Below, in pieces: positions 1 to 8,368 of a stretch of 48,039 nucleotides of DNA. The translations under genes and the position numbers were made by a program. A model generated the notes under the pieces. That model had not been told where the DNA came from and did not search any database. It saw only the letters and a list, made by a program, of their open reading frames with translations. The DNA is from an uncultured Aggregatibacter sp. (lineage in GTDB: Bacteria > Pseudomonadota > Gammaproteobacteria > Enterobacterales > Pasteurellaceae): the NCBI RefSeq assembly GCF_901873365.1, contig NZ_CABFLM010000044.1:1-48039 (forward strand). The letters are read 5' to 3'. Position 1 is the first letter of the stretch. Each line of letters begins with the position of its first letter.

Positions 1-73
1 CTCAGAAGTGAAACGCTGTTATGCCGATGGTAGTGTGGGAGATTCCCATGTGAGAGTAGGTCACCGCCAAGTT
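1..73 (+). rRNA. rrf: 5S ribosomal RNA, 3' part
   Basis: The window opens inside a 5S rRNA. The segment holds the conserved loop and stem pieces CTCAGAAGTGAAACG, GCCGATGGTAGTGTGGG and GAGAGTAGGTCACCGCCAAG that end gammaproteobacterial 5S genes. The 5' part lies outside the window, and the exact 3' end is uncertain by a few bases. An intrinsic terminator follows about ten bases later, so this is the end of an rrn operon on the plus strand. Confidence 0.95.
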
Positions 74-83
74 TATTCGTATG

Positions 84-114
84 AACCCCTGATGTGAGAG
101 CATCGGGGGTTTTT
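84..114 (+). terminator. rrn operon intrinsic terminator
   Basis: AACCCCTGATG pairs with CATCGGGGGTT (one G-U pair) around a six-base loop, TGAGAG, and is followed by a T run. It stands directly after the 5S rRNA. Confidence 0.9.
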
Positions 115-202
115 GATTTTTATATATTTATAACTCCGTTTTGCGTGATAACACTTAAAAATAATTGGAAAAATAACCGCACTTTCTAAAAGCAGAACGA
201 TG

Positions 203-252
203 GTTCAAGCGTCCTCGCTTGGACCAAATAAGCACAAGCGTGGCTTGCGCTA
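203..252. repeat. Inverted pair of REP-like hairpins (REPIN-like)
   Basis: Hairpin one (203-224) is GTTCAAGCG-TCCT-CGCTTGGAC. Hairpin two (232-250) is GCACAAGC-GTG-GCTTGCGC. Read inward from each end they start GATGG and, on the minus strand, GATAG, so they form an inverted doublet with the same CAAGC/GCTTG stem word. The joining bases ACCAAATAA recur after the hairpin at the right edge of the window (48031-48039), which ties the two loci to one repeat family. The pair lies between the rrn terminator and the PIN-domain gene. Confidence 0.7.
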
Positions 253-274
253 TCGTGGGGTGGGATTACAGAAA

Positions 275-718
275 TCATCTTATCGCCTGAATTTTCTCAA
301 ATAGATTTTCGATTGCACTCATATCACGATCTTTTGATAAAATTTCTAAATTATTTTCTTTTGCTGCTGCAAAGTGAAACATATCAAATTGATACTTTTC
401 AATAACCTTTGTACTCCCCGTTTTTTGATTTGCTTTATCCAAACGAAATAAATTTCGAGCTAAATCAGAAATATCATCATTAATATCAATTACCTGAAAT
501 TTTTTTAAAGCATTTTTTAATATATTTAATTTTTCAATATTATCCCATTCTACACCACGTAAAACCTCATAACGAATTAATGGTGTCAAAAACAATAAAG
601 TTTCAGGATCTTCAAGTTTTAATGCTAAATCTTGTAATACTTCCGCTTTTTTACTTGAGTTTGTATTTGGATCCACTAAATAAATTAAATAATTTGTATC
701 TAATAAATAACCTTTCAT
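275..718 (-). CDS. PIN-domain (VapC-like) ribonuclease
   Basis: A 147-residue protein with a PIN-domain layout. It opens LLDTNYLIYLVD (Asp7), has YEVLRG (Glu51), then FDMFHFAAAKEN (Asp112) and a final acidic region LSKDRD (Asp130, Asp132). These four acidic positions form the usual metal-binding site of PIN nucleases, most of which cut RNA. The ATG overlaps the stop of the upstream ATPase gene by one base (TAATG), so the two are translationally coupled. No small DNA-binding antitoxin of the VapB type lies beside it, so an ordinary vapBC pair is unlikely; the partner is more likely the ATPase. The region is clearly AT-richer than the housekeeping genes around it, which suggests acquisition. 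The nuclease fold is well supported; the target is unknown. Confidence 0.85.
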   Translation of the reverse strand: MKGYLLDTNYLIYLVDPNTNSSKKAEVLQDLALKLEDPETLLFLTPLIRYEVLRGVEWDNIEKLNILKNALKKFQVIDINDDISDLARNLFRLDKANQKTGSTKVIEKYQFDMFHFAAAKENNLEILSKDRDMSAIENLFEKIQAIR

Positions 719-2091
719 TATTTAGTCTCCAAATTAGCTAATTTCTGTTGACCCAATTTTAACAAGGTTTGTTTCGCCTCCTGTTGCCCTTCTTCTTGAG
801 CTCTTTGAACTTTTAATCGATTTAAATTTACATCATTAGCTAATTCCTGTTGAACCAATTTTAACAAGGTTTGTTTCGCCTCCTGTTGCCCTTCTTCTTG
901 AGCTCTTTGAACTTTTAATCGATTTAAATTTACATCATTAGCTAATTCCTGTTGAACCAATTTTAACAAGGTTTGTTTCGCCTCCTGTTGCCCTTCTTCT
1001 TGAGCTCTTTGAACTTTTAATCGGTTTAAATTTACATCAAAAGCATCATTTAATAAATCAATGAAAGAAACTTTACTTGGGTAATCAATAAGCTTAGCAT
1101 ACACAACACCATCATTTTCACAACGTTTCAAGCGGTAGGCTTCACCGGTCTTTAATTGACTAATTACAATAGGTGAATGAGTGGTAATAAAAAAGATTGT
1201 TTTAGGAAATAATTCTTTTAATAAAGGAATAATATTCACTTGCCACTTATTATGTAAATGGCTTTCTATTTCATCAATTAAGATTATACCGGGAACATTT
1301 GCAATCTGTAGCTCATTAGTGAAATAACTGTATCCAGCAATAATTGATTGGATAATTTTTAAAATAGAAGTAAAACCACTGGAAAGCTCTGAAATTTCTC
1401 GTTTTTGATTTTCTATTTTTAGAAAAACTCGATTATCGCCTGATATTTCGAGGAAATCTTTATCAATTCTATGATCTACTTTATTTAATAAAGACAATAA
1501 CGTTTTAATTTCAATCTCTCGATTATCTTCTTTAGACTGATAAGGATTTGAAGATAAAGCGCGCTGAACAATCCATTCTTCAATATTAGAATCCATATTC
1601 AAATTTTTTAGATGTTGTGGATTTCCATTAAAACTTGTCAATAAATACTCTAAATACCCTTTTTGTCGTTTAGATTTATTACCTAATTTAGAAACGTTTC
1701 CTCTTTCATGCTCATAGATTTTCTCATTTATCGCACCGCGGTGTTGTGCAGATAAATAAACGACCGGATAAGAATGCATAGCCAAAATAAATGCATAATT
1801 ATGATTACCTAAAGAAAAACCATCATTCTCATTAAAACTGAAAGAAATATCATTGATGGTCGCAGATTTAAAAGGAATTAATGAATGCTGTATATAAGAA
1901 TCTGTTTTCATTGCTTGTTTGTTCGTAAATAGCAATATAGCAAACAGACTTTCTAAAAACTTTGTCTTTCCAATCCCATTTTCCCCAATAAAAGTATAAA
2001 CCCGTTGATTAGGAGATAATTCCGCTTCAATCGTGCCGACACCTTTGACTTGTTCAAAATGAAATTTCTTTAAATGCAATGTATTATTCAT
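718..2091 (-). CDS. ABC/SMC-like AAA-type ATPase with C-terminal 34-residue repeats
   Basis: A 457-residue ATPase of the AAA_15/AAA_21-like group, related to SMC, RecF and OLD ATPases. Walker A is GENGIGKT (residues 36-43), a signature-like ELSSGFTSI motif lies in the second half, Walker B is IILIDEIES (Asp273-Glu274), and THSP follows as the switch region. I start at ATG 2091, which has AGAGG nine bases upstream; a TTG at 2109 would add six residues. Residues 352-453 are three near-identical 34-residue repeats rich in Gln, Glu, Lys and Leu, probably helical or coiled coil. The gene heads a two-gene unit with a PIN nuclease that starts in its stop codon. ABC ATPases paired with nuclease effectors are known in bacterial conflict systems; a defence role here is inference from that arrangement. 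Confidence 0.85.
   Translation of the reverse strand: MNNTLHLKKFHFEQVKGVGTIEAELSPNQRVYTFIGENGIGKTKFLESLFAILLFTNKQAMKTDSYIQHSLIPFKSATINDISFSFNENDGFSLGNHNYAFILAMHSYPVVYLSAQHRGAINEKIYEHERGNVSKLGNKSKRQKGYLEYLLTSFNGNPQHLKNLNMDSNIEEWIVQRALSSNPYQSKEDNREIEIKTLLSLLNKVDHRIDKDFLEISGDNRVFLKIENQKREISELSSGFTSILKIIQSIIAGYSYFTNELQIANVPGIILIDEIESHLHNKWQVNIIPLLKELFPKTIFFITTHSPIVISQLKTGEAYRLKRCENDGVVYAKLIDYPSKVSFIDLLNDAFDVNLNRLKVQRAQEEGQQEAKQTLLKLVQQELANDVNLNRLKVQRAQEEGQQEAKQTLLKLVQQELANDVNLNRLKVQRAQEEGQQEAKQTLLKLGQQKLANLETK
733..1038 (-). repeat. Three tandem 102-bp repeats inside the ATPase gene
   Basis: Units at 937-1038, 835-936 and 733-834 are in frame and each encodes 34 residues beginning DVNLNRLKVQ and ending ELAN (KLAN in the last). 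The first two differ at one base; the third differs at a few more near its 3' end. Such high identity points to recent duplication, and copy-number change would keep the reading frame. Confidence 0.97.
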
Positions 2092-2346
2092 ATGCAATGT
2101 CCTCTTCAAAGCAAATATTTCTTAGGCAATTTTTTTACTTTACCAAATACAACCATTTTTAGGCTGATCAACATAAAATACTATCTTTCATTATAGCTCA
2201 TCTGCTAACTTTTCCTTAGTTAACTAAACAATATTAATAAAGCCTCTCCCTGCAACACCACATTCACCGCAGTTCTCCCACGATAAACTAAGGCTTGATT
2301 AGGGGAAAAATACTGTGGTTGATCACTACAATACCTTGGTGATATC
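2092..2346. other. Intergenic region between hrpA and the ATPase gene
   Basis: A 255-base gap upstream of the ATPase gene and downstream of hrpA, both on the minus strand. It should hold the promoter of the ATPase-PIN unit, but no convincing promoter or terminator stands out. On the minus strand a frame open from the hrpA stop to about 2212 reads like part of a protein yet has no start codon; it may be a gene remnant. Confidence 0.5.
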
Positions 2347-5300
2347 TTACTCTATATTTTGAATAGCCCCTAAAACCCGCTTCTCCGACACCTGATACTT
2401 CGTCCCTAACTGCTGCGCAAATAAACTCACACGCAATTCTTCGATCATATAGCGAATCTCCGCCACCTCATCAGAAATCGGTTTGGATTTCGGGAGTTTG
2501 GCAAGAAGCTGTTGATAGGCTTGTTGCACTTGTTCCACGCGTAACATAGCGGCGCGATCGCGATTGACATCCTGAGCGAGTTTATCCATGCGTTTATCGA
2601 TGGCTTGCAGATAGCGAAGTAAATCCGGCAGGCGGGTGTAGCCGCTTTTTTGTACGAAGCCTTGATAAATCAAACCGGCAATTTGGCTTTTCATGTCGGA
2701 TAAGGCGAACGCCATGGTGAAATCCATCTTGCCTTTGAGACGTTGGTTGAGCTGGTGAGTGAGTGTGAGGATCTGCTCCACTTTCTGCGCAATATCCACG
2801 GTGACTTCATTAACGTTTTCACGCACGAAATCCCGTAGCTTATTAAAACCTTCTTCGTTCCACACAAAGCCGCCGAAATCGGCAATGAGTTTATCCACAG
2901 CACAAGCAATACAGTCATCAATCAAATCCAACACACGACCAAATGGCGTGAAATAGAGCCCCAATTTGGCTTTATTTGGCAATTTTTCATGCAGATATTT
3001 AATCGGTGACGGCACGTTGAGCAATAACAATCGGCGTAAACCTTGTTGCATTGCCACCGCTTGTTCAAATTCCGTTTCAAACAGTTTAATGCCCACCGCG
3101 TCTTTTTCGTCCACAATGGCAGGAAAGGCTTTCACGCTGAAACCGCGCTGTTTTTGTTCGTAACATTGTGGCAACTCGGCGAAACTCCAAATATGCAGTC
3201 CGCTTTGTTCAATGCCATCGTCTGCCACCGCAGAAATGCTTTCCTGTACACGATCTTTTAAACTAAATTTCAGCTCATCTAAATTCATGGATTCGGCGAT
3301 TTTCTTGCCGTTTTCATCCACCACGCGGAACGTCATTTTCAAATAGCTTGGAATTTGTTCCCAATTCCAATGTTCCGCTTCTACGGTGACGCCCGTCATG
3401 CGGCGCAATTCATAAATCAGCGTATCCAACAATGGTTTTTCCAACGGCACGGCGCGCCCTAAAAAAGCTTGGGCATAATTCGGTGCAGGCACGAAATTAC
3501 GACGATAGGATTTCGGCAGAGACTTAATCAGCGCGATGACCAGCTCTTCCCGTAAGCCCGGGATTTGCCAATCAAAGCCCGTCATTTCCACTTGGTTGAG
3601 CAACGGCAACGGAATATGCACGGTCACGCCGTCCGCATCCGTGCCCGGTTCGAATTGATAGGTCAGTTTGAGTTTCAGATTGCCTTGATGCCAGAAATTC
3701 GGGAAATCCAGCTTGCTCACTTGTTCTGCATCATCATTAATCAAAAATGAGCGTTCAAAATTAAGCAATTCAGGATCTTGTTTTTCTGCCTTTTTCCACC
3801 ATGTATCAAAATGTTTTTGCGACACCACGTCAGTGCCGATACGCTGATCGTAAAACTCAAATAAAGTGCGCTCATCCACCAAAATATCGCGGCGACGGCT
3901 TTTGTGTTCCAATTCCTCAACTTCACGAATCAGCTGCTGATTTTGCTTGAAGAATTTGTGCTTGGTGTTCCAATCCCCTTCCACCAAGGCAGATTGAATA
4001 AAGATCTCACGGCTCACCCTTGGGTCAATGGCGCCGTAATTCACCGGTCGCGCCGCCACAATCGGCACGCCATACAAACTGACTTTTTCATCGGCGATCA
4101 CCGCCCCGCGGGATTTCGACCAGCGCGGTTCAGAATAAGATTTTTTGGTTAAATGCTCGGCGAGTGGCTCAATCCATTCCGGCTCAATTTCCGCCACCAT
4201 GCGACCCCAAAGTTTGGAGGTTTCCACCAACTCTGCCGCCATCACCCATTTCGGTTGTTTTTTGAAAAGCACGGAATTGGGGAAAATTGCAAAATGGGCA
4301 TTGCGCGCGCCGAGATATTGTTGTTTTTCTGCTTCTTTTAAGCCGATATGCGACAGCAAACCGCTTAAAAGTGCAGTGTGAATTTGCTGATATTCGGCTT
4401 TTTCCGAATTAATCGGCAAGCCCATTTCACGCACGGCAAGACGAATTTGTTGATAAATATCCTGCCATTCGCGAATGCGCAAATAATTTAAAAAATCCTT
4501 TTGGCACTGACGGCGGAATTGGTTTTTCGTTAATTCTTTTTGCTGTTCTTGCACATAATTCCAAAGATTCAAGAACGCCAAGAAATCCGATTTTTTATCG
4601 GCAAAGCGACGATGTTTTTCATCGGAAGCCTGTTGTTTTTCTGTCGGACGTTCACGCGGATCTTGGATGGATAACGCCGAGACAATAATCATCACTTCAT
4701 AAACGCTGCCAAAATCGACCGCACTTAGAAGCATTTTAGCAAGGCGTGGATCGACCGGGAGTTGGGCAAGTTGGCGACCGATTGAGGTAAGTTCCCAACC
4801 TTGTTTTTTCTCTGTCGATTCGCTAGCGCGCGTCTCCTGACGCGTGCTTTCAGCTGTTAAATTTTGGGCACGCGTTGGAAAACGCGCGCCATCATTTTTA
4901 TATGATTTAATTTTCTTAGGTTGAATCGCGCCCAGCTCTTCCAATAACTTCACGCCATCTTGGATATGCCGTTTATCCGGCGCATCCACAAAAGGAAACG
5001 CTTCAATGTCATCCAAACCCAATGCCGTCATTTGCAAAATGACGGAAGCCAAATTGGTACGCAGAATTTCCGGATCGGTAAATTCCGGGCGATTATTAAA
5101 ATCCTCTTCCGAATAAAGGCGAATACAAATGCCTTCGCTCACCCGTCCGCAACGCCCTTTCCGCTGATTAGCGGAGGCCTGTGAAATCGGCTCAATAGGC
5201 AAGCGTTGCACTTTGGTGCGGTAGCTATAACGAGAAATGCGCGCTGTGCCGGGATCAATCACATATTTAATGCCCGGCACGGTTAATGAAGTTTCCGCGA

Positions 5301-6357
5301 CGTTGGTCGCTAATACTATGCGATTTAGCCCACTCGGATGGAAAATTTTATTTTGTTCTTGCGCAGACAAGCGGGCAAAGAGCGGTAGGATTTCCGTGTG
5401 TTTTAAATTTTGCTTTTGCAAGGCTTCAGCGGTGTCGCGAATTTCTCTTTCACCGTTCATAAAGATCAAAATATCGCCGCGCCCTTCCGCTTGCAGCTCA
5501 TCCACAGCATTAAGAATGCCTTGTAGCTGATCTTGATCGTCTTCTTCCGCAACAGGGCGATAACGCACTTCCACGGGATAAGTTCTGCCCGAGACTTCGA
5601 TAATCGGCGCGTTATTAAAATGTTTAGAAAAACGTTCCACATCAATGGTGGCGGAGGTGATAATAACTTTTAAGTCTGGACGGCGTGGTAGAAGCTGTTT
5701 TAGATAACCGAGAATAAAATCGTTGTTCAAGCTGCGTTCGTGGGCTTCATCGATAATCAGGCAGGAATATTGATTAAGGAAACGATCCGTTTGAATTTCA
5801 GCCAGCAAAATCCCGTCCGTCATCAACTTAATTTGGGTGTTGTCACTGATTTGATCGTTAAAACGGACTTTATACCCCACTAAATCGCCAAGCTCTGTTT
5901 GCAATTCTTCCGCAATTCTAGCCGCCACAGAACGTGCCGCAATACGGCGTGGTTGAGTGTGCCCGATTGTGCCAAGATTGCCGAATCCTAGCTCTAAACA
6001 CATTTTCGGCAACTGCGTGGTTTTCCCTGAACCGGTTTCCCCCGCCACCACGATCACTTGATGCTCGGAAAGCAGTTTTTCAATTTCTGCTTTACGTTGG
6101 CTAACCGGCAGGCTTTCCGGAAAAACAATCGGATTTTTAACCGCACTTTTACGGCTTTCTACACGTAATCTTGCTTGTTCAATTTGTTGTTGGATTTCAG
6201 CCGCAACGGCTTGCTGCGCTTCTTGGTTTTTAATTTTGCCGATGCCATGAATGCGGGCGGATAAACGGCGTTTATCCACCAACATAATGTCAATTAATTG
6301 GGAAAAAAGGGATTGTTGTAAAGGTGTTAGTTCGTGCTTTACCGTTCTATTCTTCAT
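2347..6357 (-). CDS. hrpA: ATP-dependent RNA helicase HrpA
   Basis: A 1336-residue DEAH-box helicase that acts on RNA and ribosomes in the cytoplasm. Seen in order: Walker A GETGSGKT (106-113), DEAH (203-206), SATID, the motif VI region QRKGRCGR, then the HA2/OB region and the long C-terminal domain typical of HrpA. E. coli HrpA has 1300 residues. The extra length is mostly an insertion around residues 485-512, between the helicase core and the segment beginning ELTSIGRQL. That insertion is encoded by two inverted REP-like hairpins (4822-4890) and keeps the frame. The gene ends a minus-strand series with the DUF441 and DUF423 genes, six bases after the latter. Because the reading frame is intact through the whole family length, I take it as functional. 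Confidence 0.97.
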   Translation of the reverse strand: MKNRTVKHELTPLQQSLFSQLIDIMLVDKRRLSARIHGIGKIKNQEAQQAVAAEIQQQIEQARLRVESRKSAVKNPIVFPESLPVSQRKAEIEKLLSEHQVIVVAGETGSGKTTQLPKMCLELGFGNLGTIGHTQPRRIAARSVAARIAEELQTELGDLVGYKVRFNDQISDNTQIKLMTDGILLAEIQTDRFLNQYSCLIIDEAHERSLNNDFILGYLKQLLPRRPDLKVIITSATIDVERFSKHFNNAPIIEVSGRTYPVEVRYRPVAEEDDQDQLQGILNAVDELQAEGRGDILIFMNGEREIRDTAEALQKQNLKHTEILPLFARLSAQEQNKIFHPSGLNRIVLATNVAETSLTVPGIKYVIDPGTARISRYSYRTKVQRLPIEPISQASANQRKGRCGRVSEGICIRLYSEEDFNNRPEFTDPEILRTNLASVILQMTALGLDDIEAFPFVDAPDKRHIQDGVKLLEELGAIQPKKIKSYKNDGARFPTRAQNLTAESTRQETRASESTEKKQGWELTSIGRQLAQLPVDPRLAKMLLSAVDFGSVYEVMIIVSALSIQDPRERPTEKQQASDEKHRRFADKKSDFLAFLNLWNYVQEQQKELTKNQFRRQCQKDFLNYLRIREWQDIYQQIRLAVREMGLPINSEKAEYQQIHTALLSGLLSHIGLKEAEKQQYLGARNAHFAIFPNSVLFKKQPKWVMAAELVETSKLWGRMVAEIEPEWIEPLAEHLTKKSYSEPRWSKSRGAVIADEKVSLYGVPIVAARPVNYGAIDPRVSREIFIQSALVEGDWNTKHKFFKQNQQLIREVEELEHKSRRRDILVDERTLFEFYDQRIGTDVVSQKHFDTWWKKAEKQDPELLNFERSFLINDDAEQVSKLDFPNFWHQGNLKLKLTYQFEPGTDADGVTVHIPLPLLNQVEMTGFDWQIPGLREELVIALIKSLPKSYRRNFVPAPNYAQAFLGRAVPLEKPLLDTLIYELRRMTGVTVEAEHWNWEQIPSYLKMTFRVVDENGKKIAESMNLDELKFSLKDRVQESISAVADDGIEQSGLHIWSFAELPQCYEQKQRGFSVKAFPAIVDEKDAVGIKLFETEFEQAVAMQQGLRRLLLLNVPSPIKYLHEKLPNKAKLGLYFTPFGRVLDLIDDCIACAVDKLIADFGGFVWNEEGFNKLRDFVRENVNEVTVDIAQKVEQILTLTHQLNQRLKGKMDFTMAFALSDMKSQIAGLIYQGFVQKSGYTRLPDLLRYLQAIDKRMDKLAQDVNRDRAAMLRVEQVQQAYQQLLAKLPKSKPISDEVAEIRYMIEELRVSLFAQQLGTKYQVSEKRVLGAIQNIE
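4822..4890. repeat. REP-like inverted doublet inserted in frame in hrpA
   Basis: Hairpin one (4825-4848) is AGCGCGCGTC-TCCT-GACGCGTGCT, a ten-pair stem with one G-U. Hairpin two (4867-4890) is GGCACGCGTT-GGAA-AACGCGCGCC with one mismatch. Hairpin two read on the other strand closely matches hairpin one, so this is an inverted pair with an 18-base spacer. The loop TCCT is the same as in the hairpin at 203-224. On the minus strand the doublet is translated as part of HrpA (ARFPTRAQ and STRQETRAS). Confidence 0.8.
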
Positions 6358-6363
6358 ACTGAT

Positions 6364-6744
6364 TTACTTTTTCAAACTGCCGTAAGCCAAGCAAAGCCAG
6401 CCAATTAAAAATAAGGTACCCCCAATCGGTGTCACCCAAACCAGGAATTGTCCTGCACCAAGTGCGAGTGCATAAAGGCTGCCGCTAAAGAGAAGAATGC
6501 CGAATGCCCATGCACCCGCGGCGAAATTGACTATTTTGCTGGCAAGCAATGATTCACGACACAATTGCGCAATGCCAATTCCAAGAATGGCAAGGGTGTG
6601 GAACATTTGATATTTCACACCGGTTTCAATCCACGCTAATTCTTTAGGCTCTAAAACCTTGCTTAATCCATGTGCAGCAAAAGCGCCAATCGTCACACAT
6701 AAAAAACCGCTCAACGCGGCAATAAATAACCATTTGTTTTTCAT
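6364..6744 (-). CDS. DUF423 family inner-membrane protein (YgdD-like)
   Basis: A 126-residue hydrophobic protein with about four membrane segments, beginning MKNKWLFIAALSGFLCVTIGAFAAHGL, the typical start of DUF423 proteins such as E. coli YgdD. Its function is unknown. The ATG at 6744 overlaps the stop of the DUF441 gene by one base (TAATG), so an upstream extension is not supported. hrpA follows after six bases, suggesting one transcript. Confidence 0.9.
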   Translation of the reverse strand: MKNKWLFIAALSGFLCVTIGAFAAHGLSKVLEPKELAWIETGVKYQMFHTLAILGIGIAQLCRESLLASKIVNFAAGAWAFGILLFSGSLYALALGAGQFLVWVTPIGGTLFLIGWLCLAYGSLKK

Positions 6745-7196
6745 TAGAATTTTCCTATGAGTAATGCCAAAATACCTGCGGCGATAAGTGGTCCGACAGG
6801 GATACCGCCCAGAAAAGAAACACCAATGATGGTGCCAATCACCAAGCCTGTCACTAAGACAGGTTGTTCGCCCATCAGCGGAACGCCTTTGCCCGCAAGC
6901 CACGCGACCAATACACCTACCGCAATAGCAACGAACATTTTCCAACTGATAAAGGCCGACAAGCCCGGAAGTTGAATTTTACCGGAAACCAATGGGCTCA
7001 AAACGCCAATGGTTAAAATCACAATACCAACGCTCAAGCCGTATTTTTCCAAATAGGGAATATATTTCGCGAGTAGGGTTTGTTGCATGATCAGTAGCAC
7101 GGCAGCGGAGATGGTGATGGCGCTATTGTGGCTAAGAATGCCAAGCAAAATTAACACCACTAAAAGTAACGCAATCATATTGAATTGAAGCGACAT
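6744..7196 (-). CDS. DUF441 family inner-membrane protein (YeaL-like)
   Basis: A 150-residue protein with four or five hydrophobic segments and no polar domain, matching the DUF441/YeaL family, whose function is not known. The start at 7196 has AGGA five bases upstream; the frame stays open further upstream but without family-like sequence. It overlaps the DUF423 gene by one base. The 114-base gap to azlD contains one uptake signal sequence (7285-7293) followed by a T run. Confidence 0.88.
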   Translation of the reverse strand: MSLQFNMIALLLVVLILLGILSHNSAITISAAVLLIMQQTLLAKYIPYLEKYGLSVGIVILTIGVLSPLVSGKIQLPGLSAFISWKMFVAIAVGVLVAWLAGKGVPLMGEQPVLVTGLVIGTIIGVSFLGGIPVGPLIAAGILALLIGKF

Positions 7197-7310
7197 ATTG
7201 ATCCTAACGTGCGGTAAAAATTTGCGGAGAATTATAGCATAAGCCATGTCTTTTCTTTGCCGGCATAGAAAATTCATGAAGAAAAAGTGCGGTCATTTTT
7301 TAGCGTCTTT

Positions 7311-7640
7311 TTATACAAATACCTGTTGTACTAAGAACATATATAATATGGTGCCGGCAGCGATGGACAAGAACATATTGCGCTTCCACAAATGCAACGC
7401 AATAACGATCGCACCGGAAAGAAATTCGGGAACGCCATGAAAGCCGCTAAACATATCCACGTTTTTGTAACAATACACCACGAGCATACCAAACATCGCT
7501 GCAGGTAAGACTTTACCTAAATAACGGATATATTCGGGAATCGGGCGGTTCGCCGGGAAAATCCAAAAGGGCAGCCATCGGGTAAATTGCACGGCCAGCA
7601 CAGCAATCCCGATGGTGATGATTTGTTCGGTTAATGTCAT
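7311..7640 (-). CDS. azlD: AzlD-family small subunit of branched-chain amino acid exporter
   Basis: A 109-residue membrane protein with four predicted segments and the family-typical RWLPFWIF and LGKVLPAAMFGMLVVYC stretches. AzlD (YgaH, BrnE) proteins pair with AzlC to export branched-chain amino acids, and in some bacteria methionine. The start overlaps the azlC stop by four bases (ATGA), consistent with coupled production of the two subunits. Confidence 0.88.
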   Translation of the reverse strand: MTLTEQIITIGIAVLAVQFTRWLPFWIFPANRPIPEYIRYLGKVLPAAMFGMLVVYCYKNVDMFSGFHGVPEFLSGAIVIALHLWKRNMFLSIAAGTILYMFLVQQVFV

Positions 7641-8368
7641 TCTTCAATCCTCTTTAAAGTTGAGGACAATTTTGGTCGGCGGAAAGTCAACACCGTCCAG
7701 ATACCAATCAAGGTAGGCAATAAGAAATAGTCATGTCCGAAAACGATGAGGGAAATTGCGGCAATTGCTAAACCTAACAAAGAGCTCTCATGAGATTTTT
7801 CCTGCGCCCAGTTTTCGGCAAAAATCACTAAAAATAATGCCGTCATAGCAAATTCAATGCCCTTTAAATCAAAGGGAATAATGTTCCCGAATACGTTGCC
7901 AATGCCAGCACCGATTGCCCAATACATATGCAAATAAAACGAAACAAAAAAGAGATACCAACCACGATCAATATGCGGTGGGACGTTTGCCATGTAATTC
8001 AAGGAAAAAGACTCATCTACCAACGTGGCAATAAGGTATAGGCGTTTTTTGCCCAAGGATTTTCCGTATTTTTCCAACATCGCAATGCTATAAAAAAGCT
8101 GTCTGCCACTCACCATCAAGGTAATCAATAACGCATTTAACGGCGCAAATGCCAAACTTAATGCGCCGGCAATGATGAATTCCACGGAACCGGCGTAGAT
8201 GAATAACGCCATCAACACGGGATACCAAACACCAAAACCAAGTGCTTTCATGTAAATGCCGTAAGCCACGCCAAGGAACAAAAAGCCGGCGAGCATCGGC
8301 GCACTATAGGGCAAGGCGGCTTTCGCCGCCGCCCAAATGGGATGAGAATTTGTCTTTACGTCAGACAT
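7637..8368 (-). CDS. azlC: AzlC-family large subunit of branched-chain amino acid exporter
   Basis: A 243-residue polytopic protein of the AzlC/YgaZ/BrnF family; GFLFLGVAYGIYMKALGFG and the segment LMALFIYAGSVEFIIAGAL are characteristic. It forms the main part of an inner-membrane amino acid exporter with AzlD. Its start overlaps the end of metR by eight bases, so exporter and regulator are probably made from one mRNA. YgaZH of E. coli exports valine and BrnFE of Corynebacterium also exports methionine; coupling to metR makes methionine a candidate substrate here (inference). Confidence 0.9.
   Translation of the reverse strand: MSDVKTNSHPIWAAAKAALPYSAPMLAGFLFLGVAYGIYMKALGFGVWYPVLMALFIYAGSVEFIIAGALSLAFAPLNALLITLMVSGRQLFYSIAMLEKYGKSLGKKRLYLIATLVDESFSLNYMANVPPHIDRGWYLFFVSFYLHMYWAIGAGIGNVFGNIIPFDLKGIEFAMTALFLVIFAENWAQEKSHESSLLGLAIAAISLIVFGHDYFLLPTLIGIWTVLTFRRPKLSSTLKRIEE

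Noticed and set aside
203..252. Hairpin pair as the terminator of the rrn operon
   Set aside because: A standard terminator already lies at 84-114, and no T run follows these hairpins.
733..1038. 102-bp repeats as a CRISPR array
   Set aside because: The units abut with no spacers and are translated in frame as part of the ATPase.
2092..2109. TTG start for the ATPase gene at 2109
   Set aside because: The ATG at 2091 has AGAGG at a normal distance, and that site overlaps the codons that would follow the TTG.
2691..5530. Several 60-100 codon frames opposite hrpA
   Set aside because: They are antisense shadows of hrpA with no independent support.
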